Made by a program: the position numbers and the translations under genes. Shown in pieces: positions 36,609 through 45,846 of a stretch of 64,000 nt of DNA. The notes under the pieces are model-generated. The model was not told the DNA's origin. It saw nothing but the letters and a program-made list of their open reading frames with translations, and did not search any database. Each line of letters opens with the position of its first letter. Position 1 is the stretch's first letter. The stretch is taken from positions 434,001-498,000 of the forward strand of contig CAWJHQ010000015.1 of the NCBI GenBank assembly GCA_963842775.1. Direction: 5' to 3'. The stretch is from R-RK-3 sp963842775 (lineage in GTDB: Bacteria > Pseudomonadota > Alphaproteobacteria > Rhizobiales > Rhodomicrobiaceae).

Positions 36609-38003
36609 TCACGGATAGCAATAGGAGTCCGACGAGCAATCGCCGCCTTCCAGCCGGACCTGATGCGGACGGTGCGACTTCGGCCATTCGACGAAGAACT
36701 TCTCGTCGAAGGCGATGCCGCCTTCCGGCTTGGCGTCCAGCTTCACCATCCAGCCATTGATCCCCTCGGGATAGAACTGCTCGTCGATCACGCCATAGAG
36801 CGAGTTGGTGAAATAGACGCGCCGCCCGTCACGGCTGATCTCGACCATTTGCGGTCCGCCATTCAGCGCGCCGTTCTTCGCGCCCGGATGGGTCGCCCGC
36901 GAGACGATGCCGCCGATCCTCACCTTGCCGGTCAGCTTGGCGTTGAACGGATCGGACACGTCATATTGCAGGAGATCGCCCGTGCCCCAGCAGGAGACGT
37001 AGAGGAACTTGTCGTCCATCGACAGGTCGATATCGCTGACGAGCGGCGGCACCGCGCCGAAACCCTTCAGCATCGGAGGAAGCTTTTCGGGATCGGCCGG
37101 CTCGGCCGGAATTTCGATGATCTTCGTCACGGCCCATTTGTCACCGTCGCGATGCCAGGTCCAGATCGAGGATGACAGGTTTTCCAGGCTCAGCACGCAA
37201 TTGACGAAGCCATAGGCCTTGGTCGGATCATGCGCCGGGCGCAGTTCGAAGACGAGCTGCTGCTTGTCGCCGAAATCGATGGTCTGCTGATGCTTGCGCG
37301 TATGCAGGTCCCAGAAATGCAGCCGGCGGCCATATTTCGCGCCGAGCAGGATTTCCGGGACGAGGCCGTCCTCGAACATGTCGGGCGTGCCCCATTCGCT
37401 GGTGATGAGCGTATCATGGCCGAGATGCCACCAGGCGTCATAGGAGAGCTGCTGCGGCCCGCGATCGATCTCCCACTGGCCGCGAATGTCGAACGTTTCA
37501 TGATCCATCAGGAAGATGCCGCCCGGCGCCTTGCCCTCGGCATTGCCGAGCGCCGCGACATAGATGCCTTCCGGCCCGCAATGAATGGTATGCGGCCGCG
37601 TATAGCCTGCGCGCTCGGCGACTTCGGCCGGCTCGATGACCTTGACGATCTGCGGCTTCCTGGGGTCGGGCTTGGTATCGATGATGTGGATGCGCGAGGA
37701 TCGGAGGCCGGGCACGACGAGATAACGGCGCTCGGTATGCGCGTGCGGCGCGTTCGGGCACAGGCATGACGAACAGGCATTCCAGCCGAAATGATGCAGC
37801 TCGTCGCCGGCATTCGGCATCGCGACCTGCTGGATGATCGTACCGTAAGTCGATGAGCCGGGATCGACATCCACGACGGCGAGTGCATCGGGCACGGCGC
37901 GCGTCGGATCGAACGCCGCCACATAGGCCAGCGTTTCGGCCGGCGCCTTCATAGCCATGCGCGGAGATGGGTAAAAGCTTGGATCTGGTTTCCAGGTTGC
38001 CAT
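36609..38003 (-). CDS. mtoX: Selenium-binding protein 56 family, methanethiol oxidase
   Basis: 464 residues, full length for SBP56. A seven-bladed propeller protein with GDELHHFGWNACSSCLCPN near residue 70, RPHTIHCGPEG, SEWGTPDMFEDG and the C-terminal SHRPHQVRLEGGD region, whose His residues are proposed metal (copper) ligands. Bacterial members oxidise methanethiol to formaldehyde, sulfide and peroxide. GAGAGGAC precedes the ATG at 38003. No SCO1-like or MauG-like maturation genes sit beside it. The N-terminus shows no signal peptide, unlike some periplasmic relatives. Confidence 0.87.
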   Translation of the reverse strand: MATWKPDPSFYPSPRMAMKAPAETLAYVAAFDPTRAVPDALAVVDVDPGSSTYGTIIQQVAMPNAGDELHHFGWNACSSCLCPNAPHAHTERRYLVVPGLRSSRIHIIDTKPDPRKPQIVKVIEPAEVAERAGYTRPHTIHCGPEGIYVAALGNAEGKAPGGIFLMDHETFDIRGQWEIDRGPQQLSYDAWWHLGHDTLITSEWGTPDMFEDGLVPEILLGAKYGRRLHFWDLHTRKHQQTIDFGDKQQLVFELRPAHDPTKAYGFVNCVLSLENLSSSIWTWHRDGDKWAVTKIIEIPAEPADPEKLPPMLKGFGAVPPLVSDIDLSMDDKFLYVSCWGTGDLLQYDVSDPFNAKLTGKVRIGGIVSRATHPGAKNGALNGGPQMVEISRDGRRVYFTNSLYGVIDEQFYPEGINGWMVKLDAKPEGGIAFDEKFFVEWPKSHRPHQVRLEGGDCSSDSYCYP

Positions 38004-38254
38004 GTGCTGTCCTCTCTTTACTTGTGCTTATGATTTTGCTCGATTGCACCGTGAGTTCGGAGGCTTGCGGGATGTCCCATTCTTCACGTGGGCAAACGCT
38101 TGCTGCAACACTACCACCAGGATCATCAGTTGAGCATGGCGTTATTTTGATTTGTGAGATGTCTTTAGCAAAGAGGCACCGATCGCGCATCAACCGATCG
38201 GGTGAGGTCAAGGCCAGCGGGATTGGCTGGCCGTCCCCGCGTCACCGCTGATCG

Positions 38255-39031
38255 TCAGAGCGCCGCCTTGGACGCTCGGAAAAGCGCGACGTCAATGCAG
38301 AAGCTGCCATCGGGTTCGATCTCGAAATAGCGCGTGACGCTTGCCGACATGGCGGCCTGCAGCGCCCGGATCGCATCCGCCTGAACCTGCGGCGTGCGGA
38401 TCCTCTCAATCCAGGATGTGAATTCGAGATGCAGGCGATGCTGGGTGGTGTCGCCGGGGATCAGGCCCGCCCGCGCGATCGCCGCCTCCCATTCCGCCCT
38501 GGAATAGTTGCGCACATGGGAGCAATCGCGCAGCAACTCGATCGCCTGAAAAAACGTGTCGAGCAGCGGCGTGCCCGGCGAGACGGTGTCGACGAAAGCG
38601 GCGATGCCGCCCGGCTTGAGCACGCGTGCCGCCTCGCGAAGGCCAGCCTCGAAATCGCGCCAGTGATGCGCGCTGAAGCGGCTGAGCACCAGGTCGAAAC
38701 TTTCAGCATCGAACGGCAGGCTTTCGGCCAGGCCCTGCTTCGTCGTGACATTGCCGAGACCACGTTCCGTCGCGGCCCGGCCCACCACATCCAGCATCTC
38801 GGGCGACAGATCATATGCCACGACCTCCCGCACATGCGGCGCGACATGGAAGGTGACGTGGCCGCCGCCGCAACCGAGGTCGAGCACGCGGGCTTCCGGA
38901 TGCGCGCGCGCAAGCGCCGCCAGCGCCTGGAGATCGACGCCTTGCGCGTGCACGGCGCTGTTCAGATAGGCGTCCGCGCGCGCACCGAACTGGCCGCCCA
39001 CCAACGCTTCGTGGCTCTTGTTTTCCGACAT
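38255..39031 (-). CDS. Class I SAM-dependent methyltransferase
   Basis: 258 residues. Motif I VLDLGCGGGHVTFHVAP, motif II acidic VVAYDLSPEML, and the post-motif FDLVLSRFSAHHW in a UbiE/type-11-like methyltransferase. No substrate-specific motif is visible. It stands alone between the SBP56 gene (same strand, about 250 bases apart) and the divergent Ttt/molybdenum-hydroxylase operon. It might supply a methylated thiol to the oxidase, but this is speculation. Confidence 0.82.
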   Translation of the reverse strand: MSENKSHEALVGGQFGARADAYLNSAVHAQGVDLQALAALARAHPEARVLDLGCGGGHVTFHVAPHVREVVAYDLSPEMLDVVGRAATERGLGNVTTKQGLAESLPFDAESFDLVLSRFSAHHWRDFEAGLREAARVLKPGGIAAFVDTVSPGTPLLDTFFQAIELLRDCSHVRNYSRAEWEAAIARAGLIPGDTTQHRLHLEFTSWIERIRTPQVQADAIRALQAAMSASVTRYFEIEPDGSFCIDVALFRASKAAL

Positions 39032-39264
39032 GGCTCATCGCTCCGTTTGCAATCGTTCATGGGGCGTGGCCTGGACGGCGTACATGCGCGCCCGTTTCCG
39101 TCCGGGGCGGGCCTCAGCCGCTTTGCCGATAACGCCGATTTGGTCATTTTCCCGCATACAACTCTGGTGCGGATATTCGTGTTCGACTAACATTCCCTCG
39201 CTCGCGCAAAGGGCGATCAAGAACCGGCAAGCGCGGCGCAAATTTCGCAAAGGGAGGTCTGCGC

Positions 39265-40233
39265 ATGTCTCGGTTCGCAAGGGTGGGCGCCGCGTTGGCA
39301 GCACTCATGCTGTTCAATCTGCCGGCTCAAAGTCAGGACTATCCTAACAAATCGGTGAAGATCATCGTACCGTTCGCGGCCGGCGGGCCGGCGGACGTTT
39401 ACGCGCGCTTCATCGGCAATCATCTGTCGGAAGCGCTGAAGCAGCCTTTCGTCATCGAGGACCGTCCAGGTGCAGGTTCGGTCATCGGCACCGAGGCGGT
39501 CGCCAAGTCCGCACCGGACGGCTACACGCTCCTGATGATGTCGAACACGCACACGACGAACGAATCGCTGATGCCGGACAAGCCGTTCAAGCTGATGGAC
39601 GATTTCGTCGCCGTCGCTCCGGTCAACTATTCCGACCTCGTGCTGGTCATCCACCCGTCTGTTCCCGCGAAGGACCTCAAGGAATTCGTCGCCCTGGCCA
39701 AATCGAAGCCGAAGGGCCTCACCTATGCGTCCTCCGGACCCGGCACGCCCTATCACATGGCGGGCGAGCTGTTCAAGGCGATGACCCAGACCGACATCGT
39801 GCATGTGCCCTATAAGGGAAGCTCAGGCGCGCGAACCGACATTCTCGGCGGGCATGTGAACATGATGTTCGACGCCATCACGACGATGGCGCCCAATGTC
39901 GCCGCCGGGCAGTTGAAAGCGCTCGGCACCACGGGCGACAAGCGGACATCGGTGCTGCCTGATGTGCCGACCGTCGCCGAAGCAGGGGTGCCGGGCTATT
40001 CCGCTACCATCTGGCTCGGCATCATGGCGCCCAAGGGCACGCCGCAGGCCATCGTCGACAAGCTCAATGCCGAGATCACCAAGGTGCTGCAGCGGCCCGA
40101 CGTGAAGAAAATGTGGGCGGAACAGGGCGCCGAACCGCTGATCATGTCGCCGGTGGAATTCAAAGCCTATCTGGAAAAAGACATCGAAAAATGGGCGGAG
40201 GTGGTGAAGATCTCCGGTGCGAAGGTCCAGTGA
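39265..40233 (+). CDS. Bug/TctC-family periplasmic binding protein
   Basis: 322 residues with a signal peptide (FARVGAALAALMLFNLPAQS). Bug motifs DYPNKSVKIIVPFAAGGPAD, GAGSVIGTEAVAKSAPDGYT and the later GTPYHMAGELFK. It captures a carboxylate for the TctAB genes at 43569-45589. First gene of a rightward operon that places a molybdenum hydroxylase between the binding protein and its membrane subunits. Confidence 0.9.
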   Translation: MSRFARVGAALAALMLFNLPAQSQDYPNKSVKIIVPFAAGGPADVYARFIGNHLSEALKQPFVIEDRPGAGSVIGTEAVAKSAPDGYTLLMMSNTHTTNESLMPDKPFKLMDDFVAVAPVNYSDLVLVIHPSVPAKDLKEFVALAKSKPKGLTYASSGPGTPYHMAGELFKAMTQTDIVHVPYKGSSGARTDILGGHVNMMFDAITTMAPNVAAGQLKALGTTGDKRTSVLPDVPTVAEAGVPGYSATIWLGIMAPKGTPQAIVDKLNAEITKVLQRPDVKKMWAEQGAEPLIMSPVEFKAYLEKDIEKWAEVVKISGAKVQ

Positions 40234-40715
40234 CCTCCGCATCGCCGGAAGACATCCGGCTGAACGTCAACGGGCAGGAAAAGCGGATTGCCGGCGATCC
40301 GCGAATGCCGCTCCTTGCAGCCCTGCGCGGCGAGTTGGGCATGACGGGTGTGCGCTTCGGCTGCGGCGCCGGGCTCTGCGGAGCGTGCAACGTGCTGATC
40401 GAGGGGCGCGTGGCCACATCCTGCAATGTCGCTGTCGGCGATGTGGCGGGCAAGGCCATCGTCACGGCGGAGGGGCTTGGCACGCCCGCCGCGCCGCATC
40501 CACTGCAGAAGGCATTCCTCGCCGAGCAGGCCGCGCAATGCGGCTATTGCATCCCCGGCATTCTGATTTCCGCCGCGGCCCTGCTGCGCCATACGCCGAA
40601 GCCGACCGACGCGGAGGTGCGGGCCGCGCTGGACGGCAATCTGTGCCGCTGCGGTTCGCATAACCGGATCGTCCGCGCCGTCCTGGCGGCCGCCGGGGAA
40701 GGAGCCGCCCGATGA
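40230..40715 (+). CDS. Molybdenum hydroxylase [2Fe-2S] subunit (IorA/NdhS-like)
   Basis: 161 residues, GTG start overlapping the preceding stop (GTGA). Plant-ferredoxin-type cluster GCGAGLCGAC and the second [2Fe-2S] site CGYC plus LCRCGSHNRI are all kept. It passes electrons from the molybdopterin subunit. Most like isoquinoline 1-oxidoreductase and nicotinate dehydrogenase small subunits, which pair directly with a large subunit without an FAD subunit, as here. Confidence 0.88.
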   Translation: MTSASPEDIRLNVNGQEKRIAGDPRMPLLAALRGELGMTGVRFGCGAGLCGACNVLIEGRVATSCNVAVGDVAGKAIVTAEGLGTPAAPHPLQKAFLAEQAAQCGYCIPGILISAAALLRHTPKPTDAEVRAALDGNLCRCGSHNRIVRAVLAAAGEGAAR

Positions 40716-42848
40716 GCGCGACAGCGAAATTGTCCGGCAATCTGCGCTCGAACCCGATGCTTTCGCGCTGGATCCGCCTGCGGCCGGAAGGCGTGGTCGA
40801 GATCTGTCCGGGGAAAGTGGAAATCGGGCAGGGCATTCTCACGGCGCTGGCACAGCTTGCGGCCGACGAACTCGATGTCGGACTGGAGCGCATCCGGCTG
40901 GTTCCCGCCAATACATGGGCAAGCCCCAATGAAGGCATGACCTCGGGAAGCCTGTCCATCCAGGATTCCGGCATGGCGGTGCGGCAGGCCTGCACGGAGG
41001 CAAGAGCGATCCTGCTGTCGGCGGCGGCGGCACGTTTGGGCGTGCCGGTGGATACGCTGTCCGTCGAGGACGGCGTCATTCGCGGCGCGGGCAATCTTTC
41101 GGCCAGCTATTTCGATATGGCCGAGGACGGCTTGCTCGACCGCGAGGCGACCGGGGACGTTGCACCGAAAGCGATCGCGCTGCGGCGGCTCGCGGGGAAG
41201 CCGGTTGACCGGCTCGATCTCGCCGACAAGATCTTCGGCGCCGCGCGCTTTGTCCATGATCTCAGCCTGGCTGCCATGCTGCACGGGCGCGTGCTCAGGC
41301 CGCCTTCGCCTCGCGCCAAGCTGCTCACCCTGGAGGCGGACGACATCCGCGCGATGACCGGCGTAAAAGCCGTCGTACGGGACGGAAGCTTCGCCGGGGT
41401 CGTCGCCGACAGCGAGTGGAACGCGGAACGCGCTCTTGCACGGCTTCGCGCGTCGGCAATCTGGGAAGAGGCCGCGCCGCAACTGCCCGATGAAACGCAG
41501 CTCACCACCTGGCTGAAAAGCGCCGCCGCCGAGGCAAGGCCGGTCGCCGAGCGAGCGGCCGATCAGCCGGTCGCGCCCGCGCGAACCATCCGGCGAGACT
41601 ATTCACGTCCGTTCATCGCCCATGCCTCCATCGCCCCGTCCTGCGCCGTCGCCCAGTTCGCGGAAGCCGGCGACGGCGAGAGCCGCGTCCACATCTGGAC
41701 TCACAGCCAGGGCATCTTCAATCTGCGCACCGATCTCGCAAAGCTCCTTGCGATGCCTCCCGAAGCCATCATCCTGGAGCACGCGGAAGGAGCCGGATGC
41801 TACGGCCATAATGGGGCTGACGACGTCGCGGTGGATGCCGTGCTGCTGGCGCGCGCCGTGCCGGGTTCTCCGGTACGGGTGCAATGGTCGCGCGAGGAGG
41901 AGCTTGGCTGGGCGCCTTTCGGCCCGGCCATGGCGGTCACCATCGAGGCGGATCTCGACGCTGCCGGCGAGATCAGCAACTGGCGGCATGAAATATGGAG
42001 CAACGGGCATACGAGCCGGCCGGGACGCGCGCAGACGCCGACGCTGCTTGCGGGATATGACATCGAGAACGCCTTCCCGCGCCTTCCCTCCATCAACCCG
42101 CCGATCGCCACGGGCGGCGGCGCCGAGCGCAATGCGCTGCCGACCTATGATTTTCCCGCCTGGCAGGTCGCTCAACCATTACATCACGGATATGCCGATC
42201 CGCGTTTCGGCGCTGCGCACGCTCGGCGCCTTCGCCAACGTGTTCGCATCCGAGTCCTTCATGGACGAAATCGCCGCCGAGCGCGGTGAAGATCCCGTGG
42301 CCTTCCGCCTGCGCCAGCTTTCCGACCCAAGAGCCAAGGCCGTGATCGAGGCAGCGGCCGAACGCTTTGGCTGGGCCGGCCGGCAAAAGCGCGAGGGCTG
42401 GGGCCATGGCGTCGGCTACGCCCGCTACAAGAGCACCGGCGCCTATTGCGCCGTATTCGCGGAGGTCGAGGCCGGCCGCGAGGTCCGCGTTCATCGCCTC
42501 GCGATCGCTGCCGATGTCGGCGAGGTCATCAACCCGGACGGCGTCGCCAATCAGATGGAGGGCGGCGCAATCCAGGGCACGAGCTGGACGCTGAAGGAGG
42601 CGGTGCGCTTCGACCGCTCACGCATCACCAGCACGCAATGGGACAGCTATCCGATCCTGCGCTTCTCGGAGGTGCCTGCGGTGGAGGTGGTCATCCTCGA
42701 CCGGCCGAGCGAGCCTGCGATGGGTGCGGGCGAAGCCGCGCACGGACCGACCGCGGCGGCGATCGCCAACGCCGTTTTCGACGCGATCGGGGTGCGGGTG
42801 CGCGATCTGCCGCTGACGCCGGAGCGCATTATCGCGGCGATGGATTAG
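40712..42848 (+). CDS. Molybdenum hydroxylase molybdopterin-binding subunit (IorB/NdhL-like, one frameshift)
   Basis: Reconstructed to about 711 residues. The first part has MLSRWIRLRPEGVVEICPGK and EIGQGILTALAQLAADELDV. The frame breaks near 42175 after YDFPAWQV, and HYITDMPIRVSALRTLGAFA continues in another frame to 42848. The catalytic-Glu motif GAGEAAHGPTAAAIANA is present near the C-terminus. Such enzymes hydroxylate an N-heterocycle or aldehyde with water. It overlaps the small subunit by four bases. No XdhC-type or CoxF-type maturation gene is in the operon. Confidence 0.84.
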
Positions 42849-42862
42849 GGGATGTGGGGGCC

Positions 42863-43558
42863 ATGCAACTGAAACTTCTGAGCGGCGGCGCGGCGCAGGC
42901 GCTGGTCGGAGCCGTCGCGGCGCGGTTCAAGGCCGAAACGGGCTTTGACATCGACGGGGCCTTCGGAGCGGTCGGCGCCATGAAGGGCCGGCTGCTGGAC
43001 GGCGAACCGGCCGATCTGCTCATTCTTACGCGGGCGCTCATCGATGAACTTGCCGCCGGCGGCCATGTCGAAGCGGCCTCGGTGGCCGATATCGGCGCGG
43101 TGAGGACGGCCATAGCGGTACGCGCGGCGGACCCTGCGCCGCCGGTCGGCAATGCCGACGATTTGCGGGGCGCCCTGCGCGCCGCCGATGCGATCTATTC
43201 GCCGGATCAGAAGCTGTCGACCGCCGGCATTCACTTCGCCAAGGTTCTGGACGCGCTCGGCATCGCGGACGAAGTCGCCGGCCGCCTCAGAGAGTTCCCG
43301 AACGGCGCGGCGGCGATGAGCGCGCTTGCCGCATCCACGGAGCGGCAGCCCATCGGATGCACCCAGGTCACCGAAATTCTCGGCACGCCCGGCCTGACCC
43401 TGGTCGGCGTTCTGCCGCCGGACTTCGAACTGGCCACCGTCTACACCGTCGGCGTGGCGACGCGCGCGGCACATCCGGACGCCGCCCGCAAACTCGCCGC
43501 CATGCTGACCTCAGCGGAGGCGCTGCCCTTGCGCGAACAAGTCGGATTCGGCCGATGA
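42863..43558 (+). CDS. ModA-like substrate-binding protein without signal peptide
   Basis: 231 residues from the ATG at 42863. Type 2 periplasmic-binding fold like molybdate-binding ModA (LLSGGAAQALVGAVAARFKAE, ADLLILTRALIDELA, CTQVTEILGTPG), but the N-terminus goes straight into the first strand with no signal peptide or lipobox. It probably stays in the cytoplasm. It sits directly after the molybdopterin subunit (15 bases), so a role in molybdate or cofactor supply, or ligand sensing, is plausible. I have no direct evidence for either. Confidence 0.75.
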   Translation: MQLKLLSGGAAQALVGAVAARFKAETGFDIDGAFGAVGAMKGRLLDGEPADLLILTRALIDELAAGGHVEAASVADIGAVRTAIAVRAADPAPPVGNADDLRGALRAADAIYSPDQKLSTAGIHFAKVLDALGIADEVAGRLREFPNGAAAMSALAASTERQPIGCTQVTEILGTPGLTLVGVLPPDFELATVYTVGVATRAAHPDAARKLAAMLTSAEALPLREQVGFGR

Positions 43559-43568
43559 GGAGACGCTG

Positions 43569-44072
43569 ATGTCCGCGCAAGCGCCCGCCGACGACGCGTC
43601 GAACCCGCCGCCGAAACGGGTGGTGAAATCCTCCACGGAGCTGCTGGCCGGCCTCCTGCTGATCGGACTGGCGGCGGTGGGCCTTTTCGGCACGCTCAAT
43701 CTCAATTCCGGGCAGCTTTCCAGCATGGGGCCGGGCATGATGCCGAAGATAACCAGCATCGGCCTCGCCATGTTCGGTTCGGCCCTCATCGTGCAGAGCT
43801 TCATCGCCGATGGCCCGACCGTGCAGGCGTGGAACTGGCGCGGCATCCTCTTCGTGTTCGGCGCGGTGCTGGTGTTCGCCGCGACCATACGCGGGCTGGG
43901 GCTGGGCGTCGCGGGGCCGCTCTCCGTCATCATCTCCTCGCTCGCCGACCGCGATACGCGGCTCATCGAGATCATTCCCTTCGCGCTGGTGATGACGGTC
44001 TTCAGCGCGCTGCTGTTCAAATGGCTGCTCGGCCTGCCGATCCCGATCCTGCCCTTCCTCCTCGGTTATTGA
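43569..44072 (+). CDS. tctB: Tripartite tricarboxylate transporter, small subunit TctB
   Basis: 167 residues with four helices: STELLAGLLLIGLAAVGLFG, the conserved SMGPGMMPKITSIGLAMFG and two later helices ending PIPILPFLLGY. It is 11 bases after the ModA-like gene and 15 before tctA, so it belongs to the same operon. Second Ttt system in the window, not closely alike at the small subunit to the one at 23559. Confidence 0.85.
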   Translation: MSAQAPADDASNPPPKRVVKSSTELLAGLLLIGLAAVGLFGTLNLNSGQLSSMGPGMMPKITSIGLAMFGSALIVQSFIADGPTVQAWNWRGILFVFGAVLVFAATIRGLGLGVAGPLSVIISSLADRDTRLIEIIPFALVMTVFSALLFKWLLGLPIPILPFLLGY

Positions 44073-44086
44073 GGCGCGTCCAACGC

Positions 44087-45589
44087 ATGGCCGACATGAT
44101 CTCCAATCTGGAGCTGGGGTTCGCCGTCGTCTTCTCGGTGAAGACCCTCGCGCTCTGCTTCCTCGGCTGCCTGATCGGCACGCTGATCGGCGTGCTGCCC
44201 GGCATCGGCCCGGTCGCGACCATCGCCATGCTGCTGCCGGTGACCTTCGGCATCGATCCGGTCGGCGCGCTGATCATGCTGGCCGGCATCTATTACGGCG
44301 CGCAATATGGCGGCTCGACCGCGGCGATCATCGTCAACATTCCGGGCGAAGTGTCGTCGGTGGTCACCGTGCTGGACGGGCATCAGATGGCCAAGCAGGG
44401 CCGCGCGGGCGTCGCGCTCGGCATCGCGGCGATCGGCTCGTTCATCGCGGGCACGCTGGCGACGCTCATGATCGCGGCCGTCGGCGCGCCGCTCGCCCAT
44501 TATGCGCTGGCCTTCGGACCGCGCGATTATTTCTCGCTGATGGTCTTCGGCCTGATGTTCGCCGTCGTGCTGGCGCGCGGCTCGCTGCCGAAGGCCATCG
44601 CGATGATCCTGGCGGGCATTTTGCTGTCGACCGTCGGCACCGATCTGGAGACCGGGCAGGCGCGGCTGACCTTCGGCAGTCCCGAATTGTTCGACGGCAT
44701 CGAATTCGCGGTCCTCGCCATGGGGGTGTTCGGCTTCGCCGAGATTCTCCGGACGCTGGAGGATTTCCAGCCCCGCCTGATCAGGGACGCCCCGATCGGC
44801 CGCCTGCTTCCCTCGCGGGCCGATCTGAAGGTTGCGATCGCCCCGATCCTGCGCGGCACGGTCATCGGCTCCTGCCTGGGGCTGCTGCCCGGCAATGGCG
44901 CCGTGCTCGGGCCGTTCGCGTCCTATGCCACGGAGAAGCGGCTGGCCAAGGACCCCTCGCGTTTCGGCAAGGGCGCGATCGAGGGCGTGGCCGGACCGGA
45001 ATCGGCCAATAATGCCGGCGCGCAGACCGCCTTTCTGCCGCTGCTGACGCTCGGCATTCCGCCCAACGCCGTGATGGCGCTGATGGTCGGCGCGATGACC
45101 ATCCACGGCATCGTCCCCGGCCCGCAGATCATCACCAAGCAGCCGCAGCTTTTCTGGGGCATGATCGTTTCCATGTGGATCGGCAATCTGATGCTGCTGG
45201 TCATCAATCTGCCGCTCGTCGGTTTGTGGGTGCGGCTGATCAAGGCGCCTTACCGGCTGCTGTTTCCCGCAATCGTGCTGTTCTGCTGCATCGGCATCTA
45301 TTCGATCAACAACAGCTCCGCCGAAGTGGCGATGGTGGCGGCGTTCGGCCTGTTCGGCTACGTGCTCATCAAGCTCGAATTCGAGCCGGCGCCGCTGATC
45401 CTCGGATTTGTGCTGGGCCGGCTGATGGAGGAGAAATTCCGCCAGTCGCTGCTGATTTCAGGCGGGAATCTCAACACGTTCATCGATGCGCCGATTTCGG
45501 CGACCCTCCTGGCCTTGACGGCGTTGCTCGTGCTCGTCTCGCTGCTGCCGGTGATCAGGCGGAAACGCGACGAGGTCTTTGCCGAATGA
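44087..45589 (+). CDS. tctA: Tripartite tricarboxylate transporter, large subunit TctA
   Basis: 500 residues from the ATG at 44087, intact. TctA hallmarks: IGVLPGIGPVATIAMLLPV, YYGAQYGGSTAAIIVNIPGE, LGLLPGNGAVLGPFASYA and GPESANNAGAQTAFLPLLTLG. About 12 helices. Last gene of the tctC-ior-modA-tctB-tctA operon. Followed by a hairpin (45625-45656) and a repeat element. Confidence 0.9.
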   Translation: MADMISNLELGFAVVFSVKTLALCFLGCLIGTLIGVLPGIGPVATIAMLLPVTFGIDPVGALIMLAGIYYGAQYGGSTAAIIVNIPGEVSSVVTVLDGHQMAKQGRAGVALGIAAIGSFIAGTLATLMIAAVGAPLAHYALAFGPRDYFSLMVFGLMFAVVLARGSLPKAIAMILAGILLSTVGTDLETGQARLTFGSPELFDGIEFAVLAMGVFGFAEILRTLEDFQPRLIRDAPIGRLLPSRADLKVAIAPILRGTVIGSCLGLLPGNGAVLGPFASYATEKRLAKDPSRFGKGAIEGVAGPESANNAGAQTAFLPLLTLGIPPNAVMALMVGAMTIHGIVPGPQIITKQPQLFWGMIVSMWIGNLMLLVINLPLVGLWVRLIKAPYRLLFPAIVLFCCIGIYSINNSSAEVAMVAAFGLFGYVLIKLEFEPAPLILGFVLGRLMEEKFRQSLLISGGNLNTFIDAPISATLLALTALLVLVSLLPVIRRKRDEVFAE

Positions 45590-45624
45590 ACGCGCCGGCC
45601 TACGCGGCACGGCTTTCTCTGCAT

Positions 45625-45656
45625 AACGGGAGCTCTGCGAAAGCTGCTGTCCCGTT
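45625..45656 (+). terminator. Possible terminator hairpin after tctA
   Basis: AACGGGA (45625-45631) pairs with TCCCGTT (45650-45656) around an 18-base loop that has its own AGCT/AGCT pairing. There is no clear T-run after it, so it may be a processing or Rho-assisted stop. Position just after the operon end supports the call. Confidence 0.4.
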
Positions 45657-45661
45657 CCGTC

Positions 45662-45734
45662 GTCGCCCCGGCCACGACAGCAGGTGACTGTTGGGCGAAT
45701 GGTCCCGGCTCCGCCTGCGGCGGTCCGGGACGAC
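45662..45734. repeat. GTCGCCCCGG/CCGGGACGAC inverted-repeat element, left copy
   Basis: Ends GTCGCCCCGG (45662-45671) and CCGGGACGAC (45725-45734) are near-perfect inverted repeats around a GC-rich middle. The same end sequences bound the element at 60555-60692. Such 'CCCGGA..TCCGGG' mosaics are common in Hyphomicrobiales intergenic DNA. The two copies flank the TetR-regulated island. Confidence 0.6.
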
Positions 45735-45785
45735 GAACGGAGAGGAACCAGCTTTTTGCAGAGGGTCTCACGACGGCGTGCAGGA

Positions 45786-45829
45786 TTGAGGCAAGGTCTC
45801 CGAACGTGCTATAATTTATCGATCGATAA
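45786..45829 (+). promoter_or_regulatory. Promoter with TetR-type operator, cyclase operon
   Basis: TTGAGG (45786-45791), an 18-base gap, and a consensus TATAAT (45810-45815). A perfect 14-base palindrome TTATCGATCGATAA (45816-45829) abuts the -10, the ideal place for repression. Related palindromes occur in the promoters at 49422 and 51972. The cyclase ATG follows at 45847 with GGGAGG before it. Confidence 0.75.
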
Positions 45830-45846
45830 TCAAACGGGAGGATGCC

